A stretch of DNA of 64,000 nucleotides, taken from Leptospiraceae bacterium. GTDB lineage: Bacteria; Spirochaetota; Leptospiria; Leptospirales; Leptonemataceae. Position numbers and translations under genes: made by a program. The notes below the pieces were generated by a model. It saw only the letters and a program-made list of their open reading frames with translations, was not told the origin of the DNA and did not search any database. Below are positions 24,921-34,466 of this stretch, piece after piece. The stretch lies in assembly GCA_025059995.1 (NCBI GenBank), contig JANXCF010000002.1, forward strand, positions 186,001-250,000. The letters are read 5' to 3'. Positions within the stretch are counted from its first letter, which is position 1; each line of letters begins with the position of its first letter.

Positions 24921-27053
24921 ATGGATCGGGAAGTATTATTTCATCAAATTCATGCCAATATTAGAGAAATCGAAAAGGGAAACTTAGTAAAAGTTATTGA
25001 ACTCCAAAATTCTTTGTCAGAGTTAGCAGAAACAATCCAAACTGAAGAAAAAGAAAAACTACAAACTATCATGAAAGAAATACCAAAACAAATCAAATAT
25101 CCTCAAAAATTAGAGAAAACTCTATCGGATTTAAAAGAAGTTATAGAAAAGTATTTACCCGAATCAAGCATTCAAAATGAAAATCAAGAAAATATAAAAT
25201 TCGAAAGTGCTATCAGCACTTCTACAAGACAAGAAGAATCAGAACTTTACTCATCAAATTATTTTGATCAACTAACAGATGATTTGGAGCTTTTAAGAAA
25301 GTTTTATTATGAAACAAAAGAGCATTTAGATAACATCCAAATCAATTTGATTGAGTTAGAATATGATCCAAGAAGCAAAGAAATATTAAATCAAATCTTT
25401 CGAAGTGTACATACCATTAAGGGATCTTCTGGTTTTTTGGGTTTAAAAAATTACGAAGATATATGCCACACGATTGAAGAAATTTTCGCTAAAGCTCGTG
25501 ATGGTAAGATTTATCTAAGCAAAGAATTGATTGATATAATCTTCTTGGGGATAAAGCTCCTTCAAACATTACAAGATGTTTTTTTTATAGAAATCCAATC
25601 TAAGGAATTTGATATTCAAAGATTAATCAAAGAATTCAAAACGATAAATATATTTAGTTACGTTAAAATCATGAAGGAAATTGCTTCTAAGTTAGAATAC
25701 AAAAAGTTAGGGGAAATCCTACAAGAAGAAGGAAAACTTCAGTTAGAACAATTAGAAAAAATTTTACAAAAACAAAAAGAACAACATCAACCCTTTGGGC
25801 AAATAGCCATAAAAGATGGATATATCAAATCAGACGACTTAGAAAAAGCCTTAAAAAAACAAGAAAGAATCAAAAAGAAAATTTTAGAAGGTCATTACGT
25901 AAAAGTGGCAAGTCATAAATTAAATACATTAGTAGACTTAGTAGGGGAGTTAGTAATCAATCAATCGATCCTAAAACAAGAAATTTTTGATTTGAAATCG
26001 AAATACAAAATTGATTTTTCGGATAGGACATTGAACCAGATCGACATGATCACTTCAATGGTTAAAAACATTGTTTTGACATTGGGAATGCTACCTATTA
26101 GGGAATTATTTAATAAGCTCAAAGTGGTAGCAAGAAACACTGCAAAAGAACTAAATAAAATTGTAACTACAGAAACCAAAGGAGAAGAAACGGAATTGGA
26201 CCGTAGCGTAATAGAACTTTTGTATGAACCAATGATTCATATTTTGAGAAATGCTATTGATCATGGAATTGAAACCATAGAAGAGCGTTTACAAAAAAAC
26301 AAATCCAAAACAGGAAAGATTCAACTCATGGCAGAAAACAAAGGAAGTGAAGTTTGGATCACAGTTGAAGATGATGGTAGAGGTATTCAGAAGCAAAAAA
26401 TTTTGAAAAAAGCCGTCGAGATGCATGTGATTTCTGAAGAAAATGCCGTGAACTTAAACGAACGACAAGTGTATGAGCTTATGTTTGTTCCAGGACTTAC
26501 CACAAAAGAAGAAACCACCTCTATCTCTGGGAGAGGAGTTGGATTGGATGTAGTGAAGAGAGCAATCGAGTCCTTACAAGGAAAAATAGAAATCCAAAGT
26601 AAAGAAGGAGAATTCTGTCGTTGGATTTTAAAAATTCCTCTAACTTTAGCGATTATTGATGGTTTTGTCGTAAAAGTTCTACAAACAAACTTTGTATTCC
26701 CTTTTCAGTATATCGAAGAAGTTTATGTATTCGATCGCTTTGAAGTATTGAATCAGGAACAATTGTTTGTTCGAAAGGAGGGTGTTTTGATGCCTGTCTA
26801 TTTTTTTGAAGAAATTTTACTCGACAAAGGAATACCAAAGCAAAAAGGCATTTATCAATCTTTAGTGATAAAATACGAAAATCAAAAAGTCTGTATCGTT
26901 GTGGATGAAATCATAGGAAAGCAAGAAATTGTGATACGCAATTTAGGAGCTCTAGTGAAAAATCATCTCTATGCTGGTGGAACCATTTTTGGAGACGGAA
27001 GCATTGGTTTTGTTATTGATATTGAAAATTTAATGGAGAAATTGTTAAGCTAA
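24921..27053 (+). CDS. cheA: Chemotaxis histidine kinase CheA with a GspE-N-like domain in place of P2
   Basis: 710 residues. An N-terminal helical extension (~1-110) precedes the Hpt domain, whose phospho-accepting His164 lies in VHTIKGSSGFLG. Residues ~261-320 (LGEILQEEG ... FGQIAIKDGYIKSDDLEKAL) resemble the N-terminal module of GspE/PilB-type ATPases (T2SSE_N/MshEN), where a CheY-binding P2 domain is usual. Dimerisation and kinase domains follow, with N-box ILRNAIDHGIE, DDGRGI and GRGVGLDVVK, then a CheW-like regulatory domain. It phosphorylates CheY, and heads a cheA-Y-W-mcp operon. Confidence 0.93.
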   Translation: MDREVLFHQIHANIREIEKGNLVKVIELQNSLSELAETIQTEEKEKLQTIMKEIPKQIKYPQKLEKTLSDLKEVIEKYLPESSIQNENQENIKFESAISTSTRQEESELYSSNYFDQLTDDLELLRKFYYETKEHLDNIQINLIELEYDPRSKEILNQIFRSVHTIKGSSGFLGLKNYEDICHTIEEIFAKARDGKIYLSKELIDIIFLGIKLLQTLQDVFFIEIQSKEFDIQRLIKEFKTINIFSYVKIMKEIASKLEYKKLGEILQEEGKLQLEQLEKILQKQKEQHQPFGQIAIKDGYIKSDDLEKALKKQERIKKKILEGHYVKVASHKLNTLVDLVGELVINQSILKQEIFDLKSKYKIDFSDRTLNQIDMITSMVKNIVLTLGMLPIRELFNKLKVVARNTAKELNKIVTTETKGEETELDRSVIELLYEPMIHILRNAIDHGIETIEERLQKNKSKTGKIQLMAENKGSEVWITVEDDGRGIQKQKILKKAVEMHVISEENAVNLNERQVYELMFVPGLTTKEETTSISGRGVGLDVVKRAIESLQGKIEIQSKEGEFCRWILKIPLTLAIIDGFVVKVLQTNFVFPFQYIEEVYVFDRFEVLNQEQLFVRKEGVLMPVYFFEEILLDKGIPKQKGIYQSLVIKYENQKVCIVVDEIIGKQEIVIRNLGALVKNHLYAGGTIFGDGSIGFVIDIENLMEKLLS

Positions 27054-27062
27054 GGAGTTCTT

Positions 27063-27431
27063 ATGAAGCATATCCTTTTGGCGGATGATTCAGAGATCAT
27101 TTTGGATATTGTGAAAAAAACTTTGACTATGTATTTTAAAGATTATAGCATATTAGAAGCTAAAGACGGAAAAGATGCATTAGAAAAAGCAAAAACATAC
27201 AAAGATGATATACGTTTGTATGTCTTGGATGTAAATATGCCTCATATTGATGGTATTAGTTTAATCAAGCACATTAGAAGTTTTGATAAGGAAACACCGA
27301 TACTTATGTTAACGACAGAAGTGGAAAAAGCGAAAATTGAGAAAGCAAAAGAATATGGAGCAACAGGTTGGATTGTTAAACCTTTTGAAGGAGAAAAATT
27401 CATTCAAATCGTAAAGATGTTGTTAGAATGA
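27063..27431 (+). CDS. cheY: Chemotaxis response regulator CheY
   Basis: A 122-residue single receiver domain. Acidic pocket Asp8/Asp9, phospho-acceptor Asp56 in YVLDVNMP, Thr84/85 in LMLTTE and Lys106 in VKPF are all in place. Phospho-CheY should bind the flagellar switch (FliM/FliN). Preceded by GGAGTTCTT ribosome binding sequence, 9 bases after cheA; cheW follows after one base. Confidence 0.93.
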   Translation: MKHILLADDSEIILDIVKKTLTMYFKDYSILEAKDGKDALEKAKTYKDDIRLYVLDVNMPHIDGISLIKHIRSFDKETPILMLTTEVEKAKIEKAKEYGATGWIVKPFEGEKFIQIVKMLLE

Positions 27432-27432
27432 T

Positions 27433-27909
27433 ATGAACGAAATTAAAAACAAATACTTGGTTTTTACAATTGAAAAAGAACAATTTGCAATCTCTTTACC
27501 TCTTGTTCAAGAAGTCATAAGTTATCAGCCCATTTATCCTCTGTATGATGTTTCTTCTTATTTAAAGGGTGTGATCAATCTTAGAGGGAAAATCATTCCT
27601 GTTTTGGATCTACGTTTGAAGTTTGGACTGCCAGAAGTTGCTTATACTGAGAGAACGATTTTTATTATTATTAACTTGGAAAGCGAGAATCAGAGTTCTT
27701 TATTAGGATTAGTAGTTGATAGTGTTAAAGACGTGATCACTCTTGATGAAAGTGAAATCCAACAACCCCATGAAATTGGCTTTAAATTCAAAAGCAAATA
27801 CATTCATGGTATAGCCCAATACCATGATGATGTAGTAATCATATTAGATATTCAGAAAATCCTTACCACGGAGGAAATCATCGAACTTCATGAACAAATA
27901 AAGGAGTAG
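27433..27909 (+). CDS. cheW: Chemotaxis coupling protein CheW
   Basis: 158 residues of the CheW SH3-like double barrel: YLVFTIEKEQFAISL at the start, SSYLKGVINLRGKIIPVLDLR in the middle, and LGLVVDSVKDVI near the second subdomain. It links CheA to receptors. Between cheY and an MCP gene. Confidence 0.93.
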   Translation: MNEIKNKYLVFTIEKEQFAISLPLVQEVISYQPIYPLYDVSSYLKGVINLRGKIIPVLDLRLKFGLPEVAYTERTIFIIINLESENQSSLLGLVVDSVKDVITLDESEIQQPHEIGFKFKSKYIHGIAQYHDDVVIILDIQKILTTEEIIELHEQIKE

Positions 27910-27912
27910 TTT

Positions 27913-29550
27913 ATGTTTAAAAACAAAACAGTTCAAACACAATTGATCATGGCTTTTGGTCTGGTTTTTTTAGGATTTGTTGTTGTTTTAGGTTTGTCTG
28001 GATTTACTGTATTTAAACTCTACAACTCTATAAAAGAATTATCAGATGTAAGTATTCCTTCTATTCATAGTATTTTTGATGTTGAAATTGCTGTAGTGAA
28101 TCAACGTCGTAGTATTTTGGCATTTTATGCTGAATACAAAACGGGTGGCATGGATCTAAAACGAAGATTGGATAATCTGAAAGAAGCTATAGACTTTGAG
28201 GATAAATCATATAAGATTTACGATCCTATTGTGAGAACTGAAGAAGAAGATCAGATTTATCAAAAAGTATTAAAAGTGAAAGAGGAATATCACAATGAGT
28301 TAAACAAAATATATAATAAGATGGAAGAAGCTATTCGAACAAATGATGAAGAACAGAGAGAAAAAATCATCGAGCAAATTGGCAGCTATGCAATGAGAGG
28401 AAAGTATTTTGAAATATCTGTACAATATATTGATCTTGTTGATGAATTAGTTGACTATGTAGTGAAATACTATGGTCAAGATCAGCCTAGGGAAATATTA
28501 AAGCAAAGTAATTTTTTAATGATATTATTGTTGGTGTTAACAATTGTTATTTTTGTATTTATTATTTTGGTTTCTATTATGATGGGAAGAAATTTAACGA
28601 ATATTTTATCTAAAATAATCCATAGTTTAGTTGATTCATCGGATTATGTTCAAAAGGCAACAGATCAAGTGAGTAGATCCTCGCAAGTTTTGTCGTCCCA
28701 ATCAAGTCAATTAGCAAGCTTGGTAGAGGAAATCACAGCAAGTATAGAAGAACTTCAATCCATCATCGATTCCAACAGTAAAAGCGTTAATGAAGGAAAA
28801 ACTCTTATGGAAGATACCGTGCAAAACACAGAAACTACCAAGAAAAATTCTCAAGATTTATTACAAGCGATGAATCAAATTATAGAAAATGCAAAAAAAA
28901 TCAACAAAATCAACAAAGCCATTGAGGACATAGCTTTTCAAACAAATATATTGGCACTTAATGCCGCAGTAGAAGCTGCAAGAGCAGGAGATGCAGGAAG
29001 AGGATTCGCCGTTGTTGCAGATCAAGTAAAATCCTTAGCTCAAAAAAGTGCGGAATCTTCTAAAGAAACTATGGATTTGATTTTATCAATCCAAGAAAGT
29101 ATAGAAAAAGGTCAAGATAAATTGCAGCAAACAATGGAAGCATTACATAAAACGAGTGAAAGTATTAATAAACTTTTAGTTCTTTTGAATGAAGTTGTTG
29201 TGGCTTTCAAAGAACAAGCAAAAGGAGCTCAGCAAATTACGTCTTCAATTTCTCAAATCAATCAATCCACTCAATTTATTGCATCGAGTTCAGAAGAAAA
29301 CGCTTCTTTAGCCGAAGAATTACAATCTCAAATCATGCAGATAAATGGCACTATCAATGAATTAAACAGATTAATAAAAAAACCAAACGAACAGGAACTA
29401 AAAACAACCAACCAGAAACTTCCCGAAACAGAAAAACGAATAGTGAAGAAACAAGAACCAGTTCAAGCAAAATTAAAAACCATACATATAAAACCCGAAG
29501 ATAAAATTCCTTTAGAAGATTTAGAATTCAAGGATTTTAAGGATTTTTAG
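27913..29550 (+). CDS. Methyl-accepting chemotaxis protein
   Basis: 545 residues. One transmembrane helix near residues 12-35, a ~155-residue helical periplasmic sensor (four-helix-bundle type), and a second transmembrane helix near 200-225 ([18 protein letters not shown]). I see no clear HAMP domain after it. The signalling hairpin contains the invariant [33 protein letters not shown]. The C terminus ends EFKDFKDF, not a typical NWETF pentapeptide. Receptor of the che operon. Confidence 0.9.
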   Translation: MFKNKTVQTQLIMAFGLVFLGFVVVLGLSGFTVFKLYNSIKELSDVSIPSIHSIFDVEIAVVNQRRSILAFYAEYKTGGMDLKRRLDNLKEAIDFEDKSYKIYDPIVRTEEEDQIYQKVLKVKEEYHNELNKIYNKMEEAIRTNDEEQREKIIEQIGSYAMRGKYFEISVQYIDLVDELVDYVVKYYGQDQPREILKQSNFLMILLLVLTIVIFVFIILVSIMMGRNLTNILSKIIHSLVDSSDYVQKATDQVSRSSQVLSSQSSQLASLVEEITASIEELQSIIDSNSKSVNEGKTLMEDTVQNTETTKKNSQDLLQAMNQIIENAKKINKINKAIEDIAFQTNILALNAAVEAARAGDAGRGFAVVADQVKSLAQKSAESSKETMDLILSIQESIEKGQDKLQQTMEALHKTSESINKLLVLLNEVVVAFKEQAKGAQQITSSISQINQSTQFIASSSEENASLAEELQSQIMQINGTINELNRLIKKPNEQELKTTNQKLPETEKRIVKKQEPVQAKLKTIHIKPEDKIPLEDLEFKDFKDF

Positions 29551-31014
29551 ATGAAGTTTCGAACTATGCGGAGAAGTTTATTAATCGCTACAATCATAGT
29601 TTTATTAGAAGTGATAATGGTTTTTATTCTTTTTTTTGTTCCAGATAGAGTTCAGTATTCATTGGTCTTATTTAAATTTCTCATCACAATAGGGCTTTTT
29701 TTGTATTTGATGTTTAATTATAGTAAAATATGCAGAACTCAGTTTGATATACAGAGATTATTATTGTCTAAAATTAAAGAGCCTCAACTAACTAATAAAA
29801 ATATTTTGTTGAAATTAGAGTCGAGCCTACATCAGCTAAAAGACTCAGATGTGGCTCAAGATTTTTTTAAGAACTTCAAGGAAGAATTTGAAAGTCTAAA
29901 GCAATTAGAAAAAGATATAGAACATGAAGATGTATATGAAAGTTTAAGGAGCCATTTAGAACATGAAGAAAAAATACAAAAAATCTATGAAGGATATTTA
30001 AATCTCACTATTAGAATAATCGAAAAATTGACAAATAGAGAGTTATACCTAATTTTCATAGCAATTGAGATTATTATTGATTTTTTTAATGAATATGTTC
30101 GTTCTTTTTTTGCAGATATAAATACTCTATACCTTGATGTTCATAATTTATCAAGTGATTTTAATTTTCGTCATGAAGAGTTAAATCAAGAACTCCAAAA
30201 AATGCAAGAAACCTCAAAAATCACAAGTGATTTGCTATTAGAACAAAACCAAAAAATGCTGAATTTCTTTGAGTTTATAAAAAACTTCCAACAAAAAAAC
30301 ATAACTTTTACAGAGTCAATTTCAAAAGATTATGAAAAGAATTTAGAATTAGTAAAAAACATTCAAGATATAGCTGAGCGGATGAAGATGCTTTCTTTGA
30401 ATCTTTCCATTGAAGCAAATCGAGGAGGATCCAACAAAGTGTTTGATGTTTTGGCACAGGAACTACAAAATTTCACGGAGAAAATACAAACATTCTCTCA
30501 AAAAATTCGAGAAGAAATCAATAACAACAATAATAAAATAAAACAAGAAGTTCAATATCACTTGGAAGAAATTCAGAAAGAAAATAGTATTATTAACGAT
30601 ATAGAAAATGTCTATTCAAAAATCCAAAAGGAATTTTCGGATTTCCATCAATTAAATGAATCCACCATTATAAAAACAAGAGAAGCTCTAAATGAAAGCA
30701 AAAATATGTTAATTGAAATTTTTAATCACTATCAATCTATCATAGTTGAAAAGGGAGCTGTAAATAATTTCAGTGAGTATTTAAAAGAAGTTCACAAAGA
30801 ATACGAAATAAACTTAAAACAAATGCAAGAAATTATCTTTCGCGAAGAAGATTATCAAATCTTAGTCCGAAAAATAATAGAAAACTATAGCAAACGAATC
30901 AATACAGAAAAAGAATTAAAAATCTTACTCAATCTTTGTGATAAATATCAAGTTCCTGAATTAAAACAAGAAATTCAATCCCGATTTACCACAAAAGATG
31001 TTATTATTTTTTAA
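29551..31014 (+). CDS. Degenerate MCP-like membrane coiled-coil protein
   Basis: 487 residues, starting one base after the MCP stop. Two hydrophobic helices close to the N terminus (about 8-30 and 38-56) with almost no periplasmic loop, followed by a long helical region. Around residues 270-310 it has IQDIAERMKMLSLNLSIEANRGG ... VFDVLAQELQNF, a clearly degraded copy of the MCP signalling tip (normally QTNLLALNAAIEAARAGE ... FAVVAEVR). So it may bind CheA/CheW weakly, act as a decoy, or sense something internal. Sits between mcp and cheR. Confidence 0.75.
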   Translation: MKFRTMRRSLLIATIIVLLEVIMVFILFFVPDRVQYSLVLFKFLITIGLFLYLMFNYSKICRTQFDIQRLLLSKIKEPQLTNKNILLKLESSLHQLKDSDVAQDFFKNFKEEFESLKQLEKDIEHEDVYESLRSHLEHEEKIQKIYEGYLNLTIRIIEKLTNRELYLIFIAIEIIIDFFNEYVRSFFADINTLYLDVHNLSSDFNFRHEELNQELQKMQETSKITSDLLLEQNQKMLNFFEFIKNFQQKNITFTESISKDYEKNLELVKNIQDIAERMKMLSLNLSIEANRGGSNKVFDVLAQELQNFTEKIQTFSQKIREEINNNNNKIKQEVQYHLEEIQKENSIINDIENVYSKIQKEFSDFHQLNESTIIKTREALNESKNMLIEIFNHYQSIIVEKGAVNNFSEYLKEVHKEYEINLKQMQEIIFREEDYQILVRKIIENYSKRINTEKELKILLNLCDKYQVPELKQEIQSRFTTKDVIIF

Positions 31015-31826
31015 TGGAAGTCAAGCTCAAAGACTCTACTTTTCGTAAATTGAAAAAGGTTTTCTATGAGCTTACTGGGATTGAATTGAAAGAAAAAAAA
31101 TATTTGGTAGAAAATCGATTGGCAAAATATATCGGAGAGGATCGTGCCTACAAAACATATGAAGAATTTTATGAAGCAGTTCTAAAAGACAAAACGGGGG
31201 AAGTAAAGAATTTACTTGTTCAATCATTAGTTACGAATTATACGTTTTTTTTTCGTGATCCGATACATTTTGCTTTTGTGCGTTGGTATATCCGAAATTT
31301 TTACAACCAGCAAGAATACTTACACATTTGGTCGAATGGATGTTCCACAGGAGAAGAAGCCTATAGCATCGTAATTTCTGCTTTGTTAGAAAAACCTGAT
31401 TTATCAAACGAAAAGTTCAAAGTTTTAGCAACCGATGTTTCCAAAGAAAACATACAAAAAGCCATCAAGGGAACCTATGAGAGCTGGAAGATGTCTTATG
31501 TGAAATCAAAAAAAAATATATTACATGGTTTTTTTCAGTATCATTCCTCAGAAGATTTTTATATCGTCAAACCACAAGTAAGAAGTTTTGTTTACTTTCG
31601 CATTTTGAATGTTTTATCACCTTATCCTTTCACAAAGGAATTTGATATTGTCTTTTTGCGAAATGTTTTGATTTATTTTGATCAATCCGAAAGAGAAGAG
31701 ATCATAAATAAAATTTATCATTTTACGAAACGAAATGGATATCTTGTTCTGGGATTGTCAGAAAATTTGATTGGAATTACAAGTCCCTTTAAGCCTTTAA
31801 AGTATTCTATTTATAAAAAAACATAA
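31014..31826 (+). CDS. cheR: Chemotaxis protein methyltransferase CheR
   Basis: 270 residues. Helical N-terminal domain, then the SAM domain with LHIWSNGCSTGEEAYSIV, LATDVSKENIQKA and FDIVFLRNVLIYF. It methylates receptor glutamates. The start overlaps the preceding stop by one base (TAATG). No cheB or cheD is in this cluster. Confidence 0.92.
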   Translation: MEVKLKDSTFRKLKKVFYELTGIELKEKKYLVENRLAKYIGEDRAYKTYEEFYEAVLKDKTGEVKNLLVQSLVTNYTFFFRDPIHFAFVRWYIRNFYNQQEYLHIWSNGCSTGEEAYSIVISALLEKPDLSNEKFKVLATDVSKENIQKAIKGTYESWKMSYVKSKKNILHGFFQYHSSEDFYIVKPQVRSFVYFRILNVLSPYPFTKEFDIVFLRNVLIYFDQSEREEIINKIYHFTKRNGYLVLGLSENLIGITSPFKPLKYSIYKKT

Positions 31827-32584
31827 TGAATGTTTACAAAAACATTTCTTATAGAGAATCCCTTCGATTTTTGGGAAGAGGTATATATCGTTTTTTTCGT
31901 TTCCAGCCTTTTACGTTTTTGAAGAGAGTTAGGATTTATCTACAAGATTTACAGACATTTTTGAAACTTCATCCCTCAGAAGAAAAAATCATTTTGTATC
32001 CTGAACTTAATGAGAAGTTGGATTATACTCCTGTTGATCCTGTATTTTTTTACCAAGATACCTGGTTTGCTTATCATATTTTTCGAATCAAACCTTCTCA
32101 TCATTATGATGTGGGAAGTTCCCTTATGACGATGGGGATTATCTCCCAAAATATTCCTGTGACTTTCATAGATATTCGACCTCCAAGGGGTGTGAGTCTT
32201 CCAAATTTTTATTTCTTGAAAGGTTCTATTGTGAATTTACCTTTTCCTGATGAATATGTAGAAACCATTTCTTCTTTGTGTGTGATTGAGCATGTAGGTT
32301 TGGGAAGATATGGTGATGATCTTGATCCTCAAGGAAGTGAAAAAGCAATTCAAGAACTCATACGTGTTATAAAGAAAAAAGGATACTTATTTTTGAGTAC
32401 TTTAGTGGGAAGAGAAAATCGAATATATTTCAATGCTTTTCGAACATTTGCGAGAGCGTATTTATTAGAATTATTCCAAAATACAGAAATCATCGAAGAA
32501 AAATACATTTATGATTTCTATCTTTTGGATGAGTATGATCCTCAAAAAGAAGGAGTGGGTTTGTATCTATTGAGAAAAAAATAA
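31826..32584 (+). CDS. DUF268-type SAM-dependent methyltransferase-like protein
   Basis: 252 residues, starting at the last base of cheR. The middle has a Rossmann-like glycine segment (HHYDVGSSLMTMG), then VTFIDIRPP and CVIEHVGLGRYGDDLDPQGSEKA, a signature of the DUF268 family, which looks like class I methyltransferases. Substrate unknown; in other bacteria such genes appear in glycan clusters. Coupled to cheR, so it may be co-expressed with chemotaxis functions. Confidence 0.72.
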   Translation: MNVYKNISYRESLRFLGRGIYRFFRFQPFTFLKRVRIYLQDLQTFLKLHPSEEKIILYPELNEKLDYTPVDPVFFYQDTWFAYHIFRIKPSHHYDVGSSLMTMGIISQNIPVTFIDIRPPRGVSLPNFYFLKGSIVNLPFPDEYVETISSLCVIEHVGLGRYGDDLDPQGSEKAIQELIRVIKKKGYLFLSTLVGRENRIYFNAFRTFARAYLLELFQNTEIIEEKYIYDFYLLDEYDPQKEGVGLYLLRKK

Positions 32585-32624
32585 ACAATTGCTTTTTCTA
32601 AAGAAGAAAAAAAATTATTTAATC

Positions 32625-33314
32625 ATGAAAACTAAAAAATCCACGTTGGCTTTTTTGGGATTTTCGTTTTTTGTATTGATATGGATTTTGTATTCCCAAC
32701 CCTCACCCGAAGAAAAAATCAGCGAAGACAAAGAGGCACTGGCTTTGCTTTTTGGTGGATCTTCAAGGGAATCCAAAGGAACTTTTGAAAGAACAAAAAA
32801 ACAGCAATCTCTTTACGATACAGAATTCTGGAAGGAAGGGGTAAAAGATCAAGCCGTTGGTGAAGAAACTCCATCGGACGAAGAAGAACCTGAAATCTTG
32901 GAAAAAGTAAGTGAAGGAAATCCCATTAATCCTCAAACAGGTCTTCCTTATACCGATGAGCAAATGGAAGCCTTCGATCGACTTCGTCAGAAGTTTCCCA
33001 ATAACTCTTTAATCCCCAGACGCATGACTCCTGAAGAAAAAAAAGTAGAAGAAGATTATAAGCGCAGAATGCTGGAAATCCAATCTAAAGTTTCTATTCG
33101 TAGTGCTACAGCACAAGAAATCGAAGAATACTACCAATACCAAAAAAAGCCCATCGAGGATAGAATAGAATTGTTAAAATATGTTTTGCAAGAACTTCAA
33201 GATGAACTTACAGAAGAGATGATCAAACAATACCAAGAAGTGCTTCGAATGAACGAACAGCAGCTAAAAAACTTAGAAGAACAAAAGAAAATTCTTTTAA
33301 GAACTGCTATGTAG
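32625..33314 (+). CDS. Hypothetical membrane-anchored charged protein
   Basis: About 229 residues. I place the start at the ATG at 32625, just before an N-terminal hydrophobic anchor (STLAFLGFSFFVLIWILY). The rest is Glu/Lys/Gln-rich, with NPINPQTGLPYTDEQMEAFDRLRQKFP in the middle and a helical, likely coiled-coil C terminus (VLQELQDELTEEMIKQYQEV). Exported or periplasmic if the anchor faces outwards. No family recognised. Its stop overlaps the convergent S1-domain gene by 8 bases. Confidence 0.68.
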   Translation: MKTKKSTLAFLGFSFFVLIWILYSQPSPEEKISEDKEALALLFGGSSRESKGTFERTKKQQSLYDTEFWKEGVKDQAVGEETPSDEEEPEILEKVSEGNPINPQTGLPYTDEQMEAFDRLRQKFPNNSLIPRRMTPEEKKVEEDYKRRMLEIQSKVSIRSATAQEIEEYYQYQKKPIEDRIELLKYVLQELQDELTEEMIKQYQEVLRMNEQQLKNLEEQKKILLRTAM

Positions 33315-34455
33315 AATTTTTTTCAGAAAATAAAATGGAACCCAATGACACTTCTTCTTCTTTTGCGTTTTGCATGAATTTTTTGTATTCCAGATCTTCG
33401 TAGTAGGCATCCAATGCTTTTAAAGAAAGAGTAATTTTTTGGTTTTCTTTGTCTATCTTGGTAATCATAGCTTTGATGATTTGCTCTTTTTGGAAAACTT
33501 TAAAAATATCGTTTTGTTTTGTAATATTCAGCTCTTTTGTCGGGATGAAGCCAGAAAACTTCTCTGGAAGAAGAACCAGAATTCCTTGTTTTTTTACGTT
33601 CAGAATTTTTGCATCTACAATGTCTCCAACTTTGAAGGGAAGTTCGCCCAGCCATGGGTTTTTTTCGAGTTCTTTTGTGGAAAGTAAGATTTTGTCTTCC
33701 TTCCAGTCTATTTGGATTACTTTGGCGCGGATTTCTTCGCCCGTTTTGAATACTTCTGATGGGGTTTCGATTTTTTTGTAGGTGATTTCTTTTAGAGGCA
33801 AAAATGCCTCAAACCCAAAACCTAAATCTATTGTAGCTCCACTTTTTGTGATCTTTGTGATCTTTCCAAAAACCACCGAACCTAATTTTAGTTTTTCCAT
33901 TAATTCTTTTTTGTATTGATCTTTTTGGATTTGTAAGTAATCAGAATGGGATACTACATAGTTTTCTTTTCCTTTCTCTAAAACAATAAAAAGAAATTGC
34001 ATTCCTTTTGAGGCTTTCACAGGCATTTTGGATTTGGGACAAAAAGCGAGTTCATCTCCTATTCGGACGAAATAACCTTGTTCTAAAACTTCTTCGATGG
34101 TTCCTTTTAGGGGAATTTGGTTTGCCTTTGCTTTTTCAAAAATGATTTTTGAATAAGGAGCTACAGGAATGGTAGTAAAGTAATGCTCACCGCCTTTGTT
34201 TCCCATGTAGAATGCTAATAACGTTTCTTCTACATTGACTTGGATTTTTTGTTGGGAATCAACCAGTTGATTTCTGGGGATTACGCCTGAGCCAATTTCG
34301 GATTCTACAAAGACATATTCTGAGTCCTTTGTGTCTTTGACTATGATATAAGTTGGTTCACCTACATCGAGCTTTTTGGGTTTTTCTAAAGTCTCTAAGT
34401 AAATTTTTGCCATTTCTGTGTTTAATTTATCTTGACCTATTTGTTTACTTTTCAT
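33307..34455 (-). CDS. S1-domain RNA-binding protein (ribosomal protein S1-like)
   Basis: 382 residues. At least three OB-fold S1 modules are visible: LKLGSVVFGKITKITKSGATIDLGF ... FLPLKE, FKVGDIVDAKILNVKKQGILVLL ... GFIPTKE, and an earlier one starting near IPLKGTIEEVLEQGYFVRI. It is shorter than the full S1 ribosomal protein (~550 residues), so it may be an additional RNA-binding factor. It follows PBP1A by 11 bases, so the two may be co-transcribed. Confidence 0.8.
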   Translation of the reverse strand: MKSKQIGQDKLNTEMAKIYLETLEKPKKLDVGEPTYIIVKDTKDSEYVFVESEIGSGVIPRNQLVDSQQKIQVNVEETLLAFYMGNKGGEHYFTTIPVAPYSKIIFEKAKANQIPLKGTIEEVLEQGYFVRIGDELAFCPKSKMPVKASKGMQFLFIVLEKGKENYVVSHSDYLQIQKDQYKKELMEKLKLGSVVFGKITKITKSGATIDLGFGFEAFLPLKEITYKKIETPSEVFKTGEEIRAKVIQIDWKEDKILLSTKELEKNPWLGELPFKVGDIVDAKILNVKKQGILVLLPEKFSGFIPTKELNITKQNDIFKVFQKEQIIKAMITKIDKENQKITLSLKALDAYYEDLEYKKFMQNAKEEEVSLGSILFSEKNST

Positions 34456-34466
34456 AAGTTCTCCTT

